Of a DNA stretch of 64,000 nt, positions 20,590 to 30,558 are shown piece after piece. Location: contig CAUYUJ010020252.1 of NCBI GenBank assembly GCA_963575745.1, forward strand, positions 22,501 through 86,500. Direction: 5' to 3'. The translations under genes and the position numbers were made by a program. This stretch comes from Prorocentrum cordatum. Lineage: Eukaryota > Sar > Dinophyceae > Prorocentrales > Prorocentraceae. Position 1 is the first letter of the stretch. Each line of letters opens with the position of its first letter. Below the pieces are notes generated by a model. That model had not been told where the DNA came from. It saw only the letters and a program-made list of their open reading frames with translations, and ran no database searches.

Positions 20590-21205
20590 TGTTGGCCCAC
20601 GACGGCCCAGGAGGCTCCCAAGAAGGCCCCCAGGCGGCCTACGAGGGCCCCAAGACGGCCACAGAGAGCCCCAAGAGGGGCCAAAGAGGGCCTCAAGAGG
20701 CTCCGAAGAGAGCCCAAGAGGGCCATAGGAGGCTGCAAAGAGGGCCCAAGAGGCTGCAAAGAGGGCCCCAAGACAGCCCAAGCTTTCCAGGACCGCCCAA
20801 GAGGCCCCAGAGACGGCTCAACATGCTCCCAAGAGGATCCCCAAGACGACTTGAGGAGGCAAGCCGCATTGATTGTCCTGCGGTTTTTCATTGTTTTGGG
20901 GTTCTCGCCTTTTCGGCCCACATCGGCCGAAGACGGCTCCAATTGCCTCCGAGATTGCCCCAAGTCGGCCCAGGAGGTTTTCAAGAGGGCACCAACACGG
21001 CCGCAGAGTGCCCCAAGACGACGTCAGAGGGCCCCAAGAGGCTCCCAAGAGAGCCCCCAGAGTGCCGTAGTTGGCCTCCAAGAGGGCCGAAGAGGACCCC
21101 TTGAGCGCCCCAAGACGGGCCAATCCCCCAAGACGGCCCAAGAGGGCCCCAGAAGGCCCCAATATACAAAAAAGGGCCCCCAGAGGACCCCTCCTGGACG
21201 GCCCA
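20590..21205 (-). repeat. TTGGGGCC array, reversed, second block
   Basis: GGCCCCAAGAGGC units, interrupted near 20,870-20,940 by an AT-richer word (TTCATTGTTTTGGGGTTCTC) that also occurs at ~20,455. The 594-codon frame spanning 19.5-21.3 kb is repeat translation. Confidence 0.75.
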
Positions 21206-21212
21206 ATGACAG

Positions 21213-21412
21213 ACGCAGCTTCGACGCCAAGGTTCTCAAGAGCACCAGGTGATTGGAAAGCCTCTTTTTCATTCAAGTCGGTGACGTAAAAAGCTTCGAA
21301 CGTCCAGGGTCCCGAGAGCGAGCAGTAACGAAGAAAACTCTCAACGTGGAGGCTCCCAAGAGCGAACGGTGACGTGAAAAAGCTCTCCACACCAAGGCTC
21401 CCACGAGCGAAT
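21213..21412 (+). repeat. ~58-bp tandem repeat
   Basis: Three to four diverged units carrying GGCTCCCAAGAGCGA, GTGACGTNAAAAAGC and a TCGACGCCA/TCCACACCA word. A related single unit is at ~46,950-46,985. Confidence 0.6.
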
Positions 21413-22352
21413 GCTGCCACGAGCCCTCTTGGGCAAGTTCCCGAAAGGCTCTTCCCGTTCCCGTGCCGGCCCAGGTTCTGACGCGCCCCGACGGGCCGAA
21501 GGCACGGCGGCGAACGGGCAAGCCGAACTTGGCACCACTGCTGGGCTCCCGGAGGGCCCCATGTTGACCCCCCCCCCCCGTTCTCCTGGCCCCTGGCCCC
21601 CTTGGCGCCGCCGCGTTCCTGGTGTGTCCCGGCTTCACGGACCCTCCCCCAGGCAGGACAACGGAGAATGAGAAGCAGAGGATAAGCGCAACGACCACTG
21701 CACCCCGCGAGCCTGACAGCACGTGCGCGACCCGGAACGAGTGCGCAAAATCGTCAGCGCTTCACCGCGGCAAATGTGTGCCGTCTCTGCTTTTGACACC
21801 GTGCGTGCTCTTCCGTTCGTCGTCGCCAGGTGGCGCCCGCGCTCGCGGCGGCGAAGGCAGGGGCCGCGCGGCGTGCCCCTGGGCAATAGGGCCAAGGCGG
21901 CCATTGGGCCTCCCAGCGCGTGCTCTCCTCGAGCCAAGAAGCAAATCGGTGCCATCATCGTGGTCTTCGGCAGAGGGGTCGGCGCTGCGTATCCAGCTGC
22001 CTGCGGTGAACCTCGCCATTTTTCCAGCCGCCTGCAGCAAGGCGACCGTCTTCTGATTTATCGTTCTGCCGATCGGCGCGGGCCCTCGCCCCGCCCCCCT
22101 CTCCCCCCCTGGAGTAGATCTTGGCTGTTTTGGGCGCCTGTTTCGACCAGATGGAGTCTCCCCCATCGGACGCACTGTTGCACACAGTCGCACTCAGCAG
22201 AGGTCCGCAGCCAGACCCCCTCCCCTCCCCCCCCTCTTCCGCCCAATGTCAAAACGCCGAACAAGACAATGCGCACAAGCAAGAACAAGGTTGAGTCTAA
22301 GAACCGCTCCGGCTCGGTGCCCCGTGCGGCTCCTGAGCACCCGCTCCTTGTC
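21413..22352. other. No gene recognised
   Basis: GC-rich. GTTCCCGTGCCGG near 21,455 with its flanks resembles 46,995-47,055. No exon could be supported. Confidence 0.4.
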
Positions 22353-22483
22353 CTCGGCATCGCTCGGACGTGTGCATCTTTCCTTCGGCGAGGACCATCG
22401 AGGAGCATCCTTGATTACTTGGCGAAAAAACCACGCACGGAAACGAAAAAAACACAGGGAATGGACGTCCGAGCGATGGCCAG
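22353..22483 (+). mobile_element. GGCATCGCTCGGACG hairpin family, copy 1
   Basis: Starts CTCGGCATCGCTCGGACGTG and ends GGACGTCCGAGCGATGGCCAG, so the outer ~20 bases are inverted. The middle holds GAGGACCATCGAGGAGCATC. Other copies are at 29,361-29,460 (left part), 29,461-29,592 and 30,357-30,558. Confidence 0.8.
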
Positions 22484-22669
22484 TGTCCGTACCCCCCGTT
22501 GTCATTCTCCTCACTCGTCCCTCTTGTTCTCGTTCCCCCCTCCCGAAGGCATGGCCTCTTGGGGGGGGCAGTCTGGGTCCGCTGGGGGCCCATCGATGGT
22601 CTCGGACCCGTATAAGGCGCGATGACTCTGCCGGTCTCTCTCCTGGAGAGGCGCGGCTGGAATATCTGA

Positions 22670-22922
22670 AGAGGAGGAGGAGGAGGAGGAGGAGGAGGAG
22701 GAGGGGAGGGGGAGGAGGAGGAGGAGGAGGAGGAGGAGGAGAGGAGGAGGAGGAGGAGGAGGAGTGAGGAGGAGGAGGAGGAGGGGAGGGGGAGGGAGGA
22801 GGAGGAGGAGGAGGAGGAGGAGGAGGAGGAGGAGGAGGAGCAGGAGGAGGAGCAGGAGGAGGAGGAGGAGGAGGAGGAGGAGGAGGAGGAGGAGGAGGGG
22901 GAGGGGGAGGAGGAGGGGGGGG
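22670..22922 (+). repeat. (GGA)n tract
   Basis: About 250 bases of GGA with a few GGGGA and GCA interruptions. Confidence 0.95.
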
Positions 22923-23159
22923 GATGGCCGGCAGAGAAGCCCTACTTGTCCTACCCTGTGCCTTCAGCACAGGCGGACAACGGGGGGGGTCACGGGGGGG
23001 TCCAACCCGTCCCCCCCCCCCTCGAAAACCGAAGGGGGCTCACTGGGGGTTCCTGCCCCTCCCCCCCCCCCAGTCCATCCTGGAAAGGGGGGGGGTACTA
23101 CCAGTTCAAGCCCCTGCCCCCTCCTCGCCGCCGGCAAACGACTCCCCCTCCTCCCGCAC

Positions 23160-24305
23160 CTCGGATGGGGGACTGTGGTGGAGACAGTGGTTGGGACGGT
23201 GGTGGGGATGGTGGTGGGGAATGGGGACAGTGGGACAGTGGTGGAGACAGTGGGGACAGTGGGGAGAGTGGGACAGTGGTGGGGACAGTGGTGGGGACAG
23301 TGGGAACTGCGACACTGGTGGGGACAGTGGGGACACTGGTGGGAAGAGTGGGGATAGTGGGACAGTCAGTGGTGGGGACAGTGGGGACTGGGGCCAGTGG
23401 GACACTGGTGGGGACGGTGGTGGTGGGGACAGTGGTGAGGGGACAGTGGGACAGTGGGACAGCGGTGGGGATAGTTGGGACAGTGGGACAGTGTTGGCGA
23501 CGGTGGTGGTGGGGACAGTGGTGAGGGCGGTGGTGAGGACGGTGTTGGGACAATGGGACAGTGGTGGGGACAGTGGTGAAAGTGGGGCAGGGGTGGGGGC
23601 AGTGGGGACAGTGGGACAGCACAGTGGGACAGCAGTGGGACAGTGGGACAGTGGTGGGGACAGTGGGACAGTGGTGGGGACAGTGGGGAGAGTGGGACCG
23701 TGGTGGGAACAGTGACGGGGACAGTGGGGACAATGCGACACTGGTGGGGGCACTGGTGGGGATAGTGGGGACAGTGGTGGGAACAGTGGAAACAGTGGGG
23801 ACGGTGGACAGTGGTGGGACAGTGGTGGGACAGTGGTGAGAATGGTGGTGGTGGTGGTGGTGACAGTGGCGAGGGACAGTGGGACAGGGGTGGGGACAGT
23901 GGGGACACTGGGACAGTGGTGGGGACGGTGGTGGTGGGGACAGCGGAAAGGTCGGTGGTGGGGACGGTGGTGGGACACTGGTACAGCGTGGACAGTGGTG
24001 GGGACAGTGGGGACAGCGGGACAATGGTGGGAAGAGTGGGGACAGTGGGACATCACAGTGGGACAGCGCTGGGAACAGTGGGGACAGTGGGACAGTAGTG
24101 GGGTCAGTGGGGGCAGTGGGACAGTGGTGGGGACAGTGGGGACAGTGGGGAGAGCGGGATCGTGGTGGGGACAGTGGTGGTGACACTGGCGGGGGCAGTG
24201 GGGACAGTGGTGGGAACAGTGGGGACAGTGCGACACTGGCGGGGACAGTGGGGACAGTGGGACAGTGGTGGGGACAGTGGTGAGGGCGGTGGTGAGGACG
24301 GTGGT
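23160..24305 (+). repeat. G-rich minisatellite (GTGGGGACAGTGG)
   Basis: About 90 units of 9-15 bases built from GTGGGGACA and GTGGGACA. Long runs of GGG and GGGG make the plus strand a strong G-quadruplex candidate. All frames are open because stops are rare in the unit; no gene is claimed. Confidence 0.95.
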
Positions 24306-24359
24306 GGGGACCCCAGGAGTCGTTTGCCGGCGGCGAGTGGGGGGGGGGCGGGGGCCGCC

Positions 24360-24472
24360 GGGGGTTCGAACCGTAGTGACCCTTCCCGGTTGACCGAGGG
24401 TGGGGGTTCGAACCGGTTAGTGACCCCCCTCGGTTTTCCGAGGGGGGGAGGAGGGGGGTTCGAACCGTGGTG
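24360..24472 (+). repeat. Three spaced GGTTCGAACC palindromes
   Basis: GGTTCGAACC occurs near 24,363, 24,408 and 24,459, each within a GGGGGTTCGAACCG context and followed by GTAGTGACCC, GTTAGTGACCCC or GTGGTGGCACC. It matches the tRNA T-arm (B-box) consensus GGTTCGANNCC, but no A box or cloverleaf is present. Confidence 0.6.
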
Positions 24473-24489
24473 GCACCGAACCAGTTTTC

Positions 24490-24655
24490 CGGAGGGGGGA
24501 AGTGGGGTTTCGGGGGGGGGGTTTTTGGGGGAGGGGGGGGTTTTGCCGGGGGAGGAGAGGGGGGGGGGGGGGCAGGAGGGGGGCGAGATTTTTCGGAGGG
24601 GGGGGGGGGGGAGGACCCCAGGTTCCGGAGGAAGATGGGGGGGGGGGGGGGGGGA
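24490..24655 (+). repeat. Poly-G-rich stretch
   Basis: Runs of 7-14 G separated by short TTTT, GAGG or CAGG words. Run lengths may be affected by assembly error. Confidence 0.8.
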
Positions 24656-24689
24656 ATTTTCCACAGCAAAGCGGCGGCGGACCACGCTC

Positions 24690-25040
24690 TCTCAAACATC
24701 TTGAGAACGTCTGCGCGGGTCTTGAGGTCCTCTTGGAGTCATCTTGCAGCAGTATTGGGCCGTCTTGGGGGGCTCTCGAGCAGTCTTGAAGCCCTCTTGA
24801 GCCTGTCTTGGGGTGTCATTGTGCCTTCTCTGGGTTCTCTGAAGCTTTCTGGAGGCGATCTGAAGCCGAAGAGCTTCGGAGTTACAAAAGTCTGATGTCC
24901 ACATGGTTTCCCATTCTCTCTGTGGTGCCTCTTCGAGCTTCTCTGGAGGCATATTTGGGCGTCGGAGCCTCTGGGGACATCGGAGCCTCTGGGGGGGGGC
25001 ATTGGGCCGCTTGGGCTGGTCTTGTGGCACATCTTGCAGC
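24690..25040 (+). repeat. TTGGGGCC-type array, weak copy
   Basis: Diverged CTTGAAGCCCTCTTGAGCC and TTGGGGTGTC units. Also holds a 20-base word GGAGCCTCTGGGG duplicated at ~24,963 and ~24,981. Confidence 0.55.
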
Positions 25041-25739
25041 CGCTTAGGGGCGGTCTTTAACAATTTTAAAGCCGTTGAACAGCAACATCACGAAGGTGGC
25101 GATCCTCTGAAAGCGCGCGCAGCGAAGTAGAAGAGCTGCAGAGGCCCAACCACATGATTCACAAGCATCCTGGCATTGTAACGCTCCGCTGTCGCCGAGA
25201 TCGCAATTGCCGTTATCCTCCGATCGACAGCGTCTCAGATTTTCGCTTGGAGGGCCAACAAGCCTACTCGTCCCTGTCGTCGCCCTCCTGCTTCATTCAT
25301 TCATCGAGGGCGCGATAGTTGAAACCCACGCTAGAAGCACGAAGGGGAAGCGACAGGAAAAGTATCCGAGCGAGCGCACTGTCCAGTCTAGGGCAGAGAC
25401 GTCGGGTAGACTTCCGGACCACTGCAGACAGCCCGAGCCACCGAGAACTTGCTTTCCCGCAGACAGGCCGCGGCACGAGGGAACCGGAGAGGGGAGGGGG
25501 GGCCCGAGTCAGACGAGGCCAGGACGAGGAGAATTCGGCTCCAGAGCCTTCCGGAACGCTCTCGTGATGATGTTCCTCTCCCCCCCTCTCTCTCTGCCTG
25601 CCCTCCCCGGCTGCGCTGCCACTTCCCTCTGGCTGCCCCGCGCGCTTCCCCCTCCCTGCGCTGCTGCTCCCCGCCCCGCCGCCTGCGGGCGCCTGGGACG
25701 CTTCGCCCGCCGCCTCCCGCCCCTCCTCTCCCAGCCCCC
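25041..25739. other. No gene recognised
   Basis: Low-repeat, moderately GC-rich. Open frames on both strands near the TCC tract were examined, but none had a convincing exon boundary. Confidence 0.4.
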
Positions 25740-25846
25740 CCTCCTCCTCCTCCTCCTCCTCCCCCTCCCCCTCCTCCTCCTCCTCCTCCTCCTCCTCCTC
25801 CTCCTCCTCCTCCTCCTCCTCCTCCTCCTCCTCCTCCTCCTCCGCC
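25740..25846 (+). repeat. (TCC)n tract
   Basis: Pyrimidine trinucleotide tract of ~105 bases. Confidence 0.95.
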
Positions 25847-25944
25847 TGGCCACCTGGCCTTGGGCGGTCACGCCGCAGTGCCCCTGTCACTGCCAGCCAC
25901 TCACCAGAAAGAACTTCGAGCATCAAGCAAGTACCGGAACTGGG

Positions 25945-26060
25945 GGGGGTTCGCGTGTCGGGCCCCAGGAGGCGATACTCGTTCGGCACCGTTTCGATAC
26001 TTCCCTGGGTGCTCGAGATTATTTCTGGGATGTGGTCCTTAATAACAATGGAGGCAACAT
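25945..26060 (+). repeat. Dispersed repeat, copy 2
   Basis: Homologous to 1-125: TCGGGCCCNGGGAG, CGNTTCGANAC, GGGTGCTCGA and TTTCTGGGATG in the same order. Confidence 0.55.
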
Positions 26061-26277
26061 GACGCTCTCAGAGCGTTCCAGCACGCTCTGAGACGGCCGC
26101 GGCGCTCGATCCATCCTCCAGAGCCGCTGGAGCCCAGAGGTTCTCGACGTATCCCCGCCCGAACTTATCCTCGTCCTGGCCTCGCCTCACCGAGAGATCG
26201 CGGTCAGATGCCTGCTTCGTCGTCACCCGCCTGCTTCTCCCCTCCTCTCCCCCCCTTCGCCGGGCAGCAAGGCTTAA

Positions 26278-26437
26278 GTCGGGCCTGTCCCTCTACAGGG
26301 GGGAATATTCAGCAATAGTCAAAAAGTAGTCCGGGGACCATTTGTTGCTATGTTTTGACCATTCGGGCGTACGTTTTTTGAGTATTTTTTTTTGTTCGTC
26401 GAAAATCCCCCTGTAGGGGGACAGGCCCGACTTCAAG
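26278..26437 (+). mobile_element. GTCGGGCC hairpin family, complete copy
   Basis: Starts GTCGGGCCTGTCCCTCTACA and ends CCCCCTGTAGGGGG, ACAGGCCCGACTTCAAG, giving inverted arms of ~30 bases around a core with ATAGTC and a TTTTGACCATT word. The first two bases are GT and the last two AG. Flanking GC-rich DNA could be exonic but shows no clear frame. Confidence 0.85.
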
Positions 26438-26820
26438 CGAGGCCTGCCCAGGAGCAGCGCGGAGCTCCTCGGGCCCCTCCGCCCCTGCCACTCGCCGCGC
26501 CCCCGCGGGCGCCAGCTCCGGGCGCCGCGCGAGACGCGGGGGAGCCAGCCTGTCACTCGGGGGCGGAAAAGAAGGAGGGTGATGACTAGGGGAGGGGGGA
26601 TATCATGGCGGGGCCCATGATATTTCCCCAGATTTGATGGCGCCTCTTCTTATTTCATTACATTACGTCCCTGGCCCCCCCGCTGGGCCGCGCACAGGCC
26701 GCCGGTCATGAGTTGCACCCACCCACCCCTTGGGCACCCCCCTCTTGGCCGCTCCCGATGTCACAGGACCAGCCCTGGCCCAAGGTGCAGATTCGGCGTC
26801 ACCCCCAACATGCCACTGCC
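26438..26820. other. GC-rich spacer, no gene confirmed
   Basis: 26,438-26,560 is GC-rich and open in several frames, directly after a hairpin end in AG, so it may be an exon. I could not choose a frame. The rest shows nothing. Confidence 0.35.
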
Positions 26821-26915
26821 AAGTCGGGCCCGTCCCTCCACAGGGGGAATATTGCGAAGGCCTTACGGCCGGTGCCGCCGACCCTGAATGGCGACGACGA
26901 CGACGACGACGACGA
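26821..26915 (+). mobile_element. GTCGGGCC family left end joined to GAC repeat
   Basis: AAGTCGGGCCCGTCCCTCCA then GGGGGAATATT. It is joined to AAGGCCTTACGGCCGG, CCGCCGACCCTGAA and a short (GAC)n run. The same AAGGCCTTACGGCCGG to (GAC)n junction recurs at 54,897-55,058. Confidence 0.7.
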
Positions 26916-27170
26916 GCGCTCTTGGGGGCCTCTTGGGGGTAGTTGGTGGGCCTCTTGGGAAGCTCTTAGGGGCCGCTTGGAAGCCTCGTGGGGGCCTCGT
27001 GGGGCTTCCTGGGGGTCTCTTGGAGGGGGCCCGGGACGTCTTGGAGGCTTCTTGGACGGTCTTGGGGCTATCTTGGGCGTTTTCGGCCGATCTTTGGGCG
27101 ACTCGGGGCCCCCTTGGGCCGTCTCGGGGGCCATCTTGGGCATTCGGACCTCATTTGGAGTGTTGTCGAG
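26915..27170 (+). repeat. TTGGGGCC-type array
   Basis: GGGGGCCTCTTGGG units directly after the GAC run. Confidence 0.75.
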
Positions 27171-27184
27171 GTTTCTGGGCCGCC

Positions 27185-27300
27185 CGAGGAATAACGAATC
27201 TGCCCCCCCACCCCCCCTCCCACCCCCCCCGACCCCCCCTCCACCCCTCCCGGGACCCCCCCCCTCCACCCCCCCCGGGACCCCCGGGACCCCCCCCCGG
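27185..27300 (+). repeat. C-rich (CCCCCC/ACCCCCC) tract
   Basis: Runs of C interrupted by A, T or GGGA; the complement would be G-quadruplex prone. Confidence 0.7.
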
Positions 27301-27445
27301 GGGAAGGGATCAAAGGGAAGGGACTTCCCTTCGAATCTACAACGGCATGGACAACGATGACGATCCGAACAACGAAAACACAACGATGTCAATCCGAACA
27401 ACGAAGACGATTCGGACGAGGAAGCCCCTCGCACACGCCGACAGG
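27301..27445 (+). repeat. Dispersed repeat paired with 35,163-35,325
   Basis: Both copies carry GGGAAGGGA, CAAAGGGAAGGG, then GACGA words, then GCCCCTCGCACACGCCGA and GGGTCGGCGGA. Confidence 0.65.
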
Positions 27446-27584
27446 GTCGGCGGATTCAAAAAATCGTCAAAAAATAGTCTGGGGACTATTTTTTGGACCA
27501 TGTTTGAATATGTTTAGTGCATTTGGGGGGTATTTTGAATTTGTCGTCCAAAATCGGCCTGTAGGGGGTCAGGCCCGACTCAAT
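27446..27584 (+). mobile_element. GTCGGGCC hairpin family, right part
   Basis: Core AATAGTCTGGGGACTATT, then ATGTTTGAATATGTTT and the right arm CTGTAGGGGGTCAGGCCCGAC. The left arm is absent or very diverged. Confidence 0.7.
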
Positions 27585-28550
27585 ACTAATACTACGTATG
27601 TGTGCGTCGCCCCCCCCCCCCAGGGGGCGACGCGCGCACCGAGAAATCTTCTGGAATATGCGTCGCGGCGGGCGCTTCCTGGACAACTGCAAGATGGGTA
27701 CGCTGTAGGTTCGGGTCGGGCGCGCGCCCCCGAGGAGGGCATCTGGTATTGTGCTGGCCTCCGGCCAGTGCCGCCGATCCGGGGGGCTTCCCGCTGCTGT
27801 TGGCAGCAGTCCTGTGCGTTCCTTCTCCTTCCCCCCTGCCTGTCATTTCTTTCCTCCCCTTTCGTCCCTCATCCCCACCTCCTTCCTGAGCATTTTCTCC
27901 GGGTGGAGGGCTCAGGCTGAAATCCATGTGGCCTTCTGCACCTCGAAAATCAATCCGTTCTGATGCTCGCCTTCTGCAGATTCAAGCCTCGAAAACCCAT
28001 CGGAACGGCATTTCAGATCTCACCCTTGGCCTCCACCCAAAGAAGATGCTCAATCCTTCGTTCGGGCGCGCGCCTCCGAGGAGGACACGTGGTATCAGCA
28101 TGTCTCTGTGCGTCCCGTGGAGTTTCCTTCCGCCGCTCGCTCCCGCCGGAGTGGTCGCCCGTGGTGGTCTCCCGGAAGCCGGACGCCGCGTCGCGGTCTC
28201 CCTGAATCGGGGGCGGACAGAACCCCCAACAGTGACACGTTGATTAGTGAATTGTCCGTTTTCGGCTCTCTAGAGGGCGCCGCGGCCGTCATTTTCCAGG
28301 CTTGCGCCCGCCAGGTTTTGGCCCGAGGTCGGTTTCACTAAACCACGTTTTACTAAAGGGAGGTCTGTCCCTCCCCGATCTCCCGGAAGCCGGTCCACAG
28401 CGGCGTCCTTTCTTGCCGCTCTGTTCCCCGGGCAGCGCTCTCCCCAAGCCGTGCTACGGGATCGAGCCAGTCTGCCGCTCTGGCGGCGGTGTTGCCGCCA
28501 TCGCCGCCCCGTCGCCGCCCGTCGCTGGCGGTTGCCATCTTCGTCTCTTT
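27585..28550. other. No gene recognised
   Basis: Contains GCGCGCGCC(C/T)CCGAGGAGG words at ~27,720 and ~28,065, each followed by GG(A/G)NNTGGTAT-like sequence, so a weak repeat is likely. Also a 'ggtttca ctaaacc' palindrome near 28,335. No exon supported. Confidence 0.4.
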
Positions 28551-28555
28551 CGTGG

Positions 28556-28702
28556 CGTCCTCCTCGTTATCCTCCTCCTCCTCCTCCTCCTCCTCCTCCT
28601 CCTCCTCCTCCTCATGTTCCTCCTCCTCCTCCTCCTTCTTCTCCTCCTCCTCCTCCTCCTCCTCCTCCTCCTCCTCCTCCTCCTCCTCCTCCTCCTCATG
28701 TA
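28556..28702 (+). repeat. (TCC)n tract
   Basis: Pyrimidine tract with ATG, TTC and other single interruptions. No exon was recognised at its 3' side (28,703-29,037). Confidence 0.95.
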
Positions 28703-29037
28703 CCTCCTTCTGTTCCTCTTTCTGGCGTCGTCCCCCGCCACCTCCCACTCTCTCCCTCTCCCTTTGCTCGGCCACGCGCAGTTGGGGGTTGGTTGAGGGG
28801 GGAAGGCTTTTCAGAAGCACCCCTGCTTCTCAAACGGCGCGGGCCTTGTCTATAGATGTAGGGCCGGCGCCTTCTGAGAAGCAGCCTCCTTCTAAGAAGC
28901 CTTCCCCCCACCCCATAACCCCCAGGTGCGCGCCGCCAATTTGCCCGTCCTTCCCCTCTTTCCCCTCCCCCTCACCCCCTCATCATCAGTGAGCCCTCCA
29001 GGGCGGGGGAGGGCTGATACGCCTTCGGGAGGCCCTC

Positions 29038-29145
29038 CTCGTCCTCCTCCTCCTCCTCCCTCCTCCTCCTCCTCCTCCTCCTCCTCCTCCTCCTCCTCCT
29101 CCTCCTCCTCCTCCTCCTCCTCCTCCTCCTCCTCCTCCTCCAGGG
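29038..29145 (+). repeat. (TCC)n tract
   Basis: Flanked on both sides by the direct word CAGGGCGGGGGAGG (at ~28,998 and ~29,142), suggesting expansion between duplicated ends. Confidence 0.95.
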
Positions 29146-29360
29146 CGGGGGAGGACGCAGAGGCTAATGTGGAAATGACGCGGGGCTCACGGATGGGCGT
29201 CAGGAACGGGATGCGGGGCAGGAGCGGGAGCAGGACCAGGGAGGAGCGAGAAGAGCAGCAGGAGCACCAGCAGCGCCAACGGGCGACGAAGAGAGGACGA
29301 GCAGCGGCAGGAAGAGACGTAGGAATTTCGGGTGCAGGCTGAAAATTCGGTTGACTCAGA

Positions 29361-29592
29361 TCCTTGGCATCGCTCGGACGTGTGCATTTGTTCGCGGCGA
29401 TGGCCATGGAGGAGCATCTTGGACCACTTTGCGAAAAAGCAACGCACGAAACCAAAATTCTTGGCATCGCTCGGACGTGTGCATTTTTTCGCGGCGAGGA
29501 CCATCGAGGAGCATCTTGGACCACTCTTCGGAAAATCAAAGCGCACGAAACCGAAACGACGCACGGGGACTGGACGTCCGAGAGATGGCCAG
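29361..29592 (+). mobile_element. GGCATCGCTCGGACG hairpin family, two tandem copies
   Basis: The first copy (29,361-29,460) has only the left and middle parts. The second (29,461-29,592) is complete and ends GGACGTCCGAGAGATGGCCAG. They sit head to tail, followed by a GGA tract as at 22,483. Confidence 0.8.
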
Positions 29593-29612
29593 AAACCAAG
29601 CTGGAGTGAACA

Positions 29613-29822
29613 GGAGGAGGGGAGGAGGAGGAGGAGGAGGAGGAGGAGGAGGAGGAGGAGGAGGAGGAGGAGGAGGAGGAGGAGGAGGAGGAGGAGGAGG
29701 AGGAGGAAGAGGAGGAGGAGGAGGAGGAGGAGGAGGAGGAGGAGGAGGAGGAGGGGGAGGAGGAGGAGGAGGAGGAGGAGGAGGAGGAGGAGGAGGAGGA
29801 GGAGGAGAAGGAGGAGGAGGAC
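29613..29822 (+). repeat. (GGA)n tract
   Basis: About 210 bases of almost pure GGA. Confidence 0.95.
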
Positions 29823-29879
29823 GCCGACGACGGCCACCACGACCAGGATGAAGACGACGGCGGCGACATCGCCGCCCGT

Positions 29880-29980
29880 CGGCGAGGAGTTCTACATCGG
29901 CCCGCCCGCCTGGCTCTGCGAGGGCGCCGCCTGGCCGGCCCGGCTGGAGCAGCTCGCGGAGGCGCCGCTGCGGGACTGGG
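29880..29980 (+). CDS. Candidate exon, unknown protein
   Basis: A ~33-codon island ending GACTGGG before GTGACC at 29,981 (phase 1). The peptide EFYIGPPAWLCEGAAWPA and RLEQLAEAPLRDWG has mixed residues, aromatic content and no repeat bias, unlike its GGA surroundings. The 5' boundary is not fixed; the frame is open back into the repeat. No family recognised. A hairpin with GT/AG ends follows at 30,190. A minus-strand frame is also open but more Arg/Gly-rich. Confidence 0.35.
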
Positions 29981-30189
29981 GTGACCGTCGGGTCCAAGAT
30001 TCCGTTGTCGCTTTCTCTTGGCGGGCACCGTCCAACCCTTCGGGGCAGCCCAGCGCTGTCAAATTTTGCGCGGCGGTTGCACGATGACGGTGGAATCATT
30101 GTCGAACCCCTCAAGACGGGCCTCTGTTGAGGGTCGTGGCCCCCTGAACGGGCAGGTGGGCCCGCCGAAGGGGGTAGGAGCAGATTCAG

Positions 30190-30350
30190 GTCGGGCGTGT
30201 TCTCCTACAGGCGAAGTTTGGGCGAAAACGTATGTAGAAATAGTCAAAACAGGTCCAAAGTAGTCAAAGATCATCCAAAACTCGTCCCCAGGCTAGTTGT
30301 CGACTACTTTTGGATCTTCCTGCTGTAGAGGGATATGCCCCACATGAGAG
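30190..30350 (+). mobile_element. GTCGGGCC hairpin family, diverged complete copy
   Basis: Preceded by CAG, starts GTCGGGCGTGTTCTCCTACA and ends GCTGTAGAGGGATATGCCCC, ACATGAGAG. The middle has AATAGTCAAAACA and a GTTGTCGACTACTTTTGGA palindrome-like core. Starts with GT; AG is available at the end. Confidence 0.7.
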
Positions 30351-30356
30351 TAGACG

Positions 30357-30457
30357 CTTGGCATCGCTTGGACGTGTGCATTGTTTCTCGGCGAGAATCA
30401 TCGAGGAGCATCCTGGATCATCTAGCCCCCCGAACAAGAAAAAAAGGGGGGAAAAAA

Positions 30458-30508
<51 letters not shown>

Positions 30509-30558
30509 AAAACGGAATCGAAACATGCACGGGGAAGGGGCGTCCGGGCGATGGCAAG
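30357..30558 (+). mobile_element. GGCATCGCTCGGACG hairpin family copy with (CAA)n inside
   Basis: Left end CTTGGCATCGCTTGGACGTG and right end GGCGTCCGGGCGATGGCAAG match the family. The middle carries an A-rich word and a (CAA)n run at 30,461-30,510 that other copies lack, so the microsatellite grew within the element. Confidence 0.75.

Larger units (their letters stand above)
22975..24480. repeat. Inverted arms flanking a G-rich minisatellite
   Basis: CTCGCCGCCGGCAAACGACT at 23,124-23,143 is the exact reverse complement of 24,318-24,337. Outside this core, C-rich left sequence (CGAAAACCGAAGGGGG near 23,020) pairs loosely with right-hand CCCCCTCGGTTTTCCG near 24,430. Together they make ~150-base arms around the 23,160-24,305 array. 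Confidence 0.7.

Noticed and set aside
19468-21252. 594-codon forward frame
   Set aside because: Made of TTGGGGCC units in both orientations and a CT tract; no protein-like segment.
23160-24305. CRISPR-like array of short repeats
   Set aside because: Units are continuous and variable without spacers of constant length; this is a minisatellite in a eukaryotic context.
24363-24372. Possible tRNA gene from a perfect B box
   Set aside because: No matching A box, acceptor stem or anticodon arm upstream; the word is a palindrome repeated three times.
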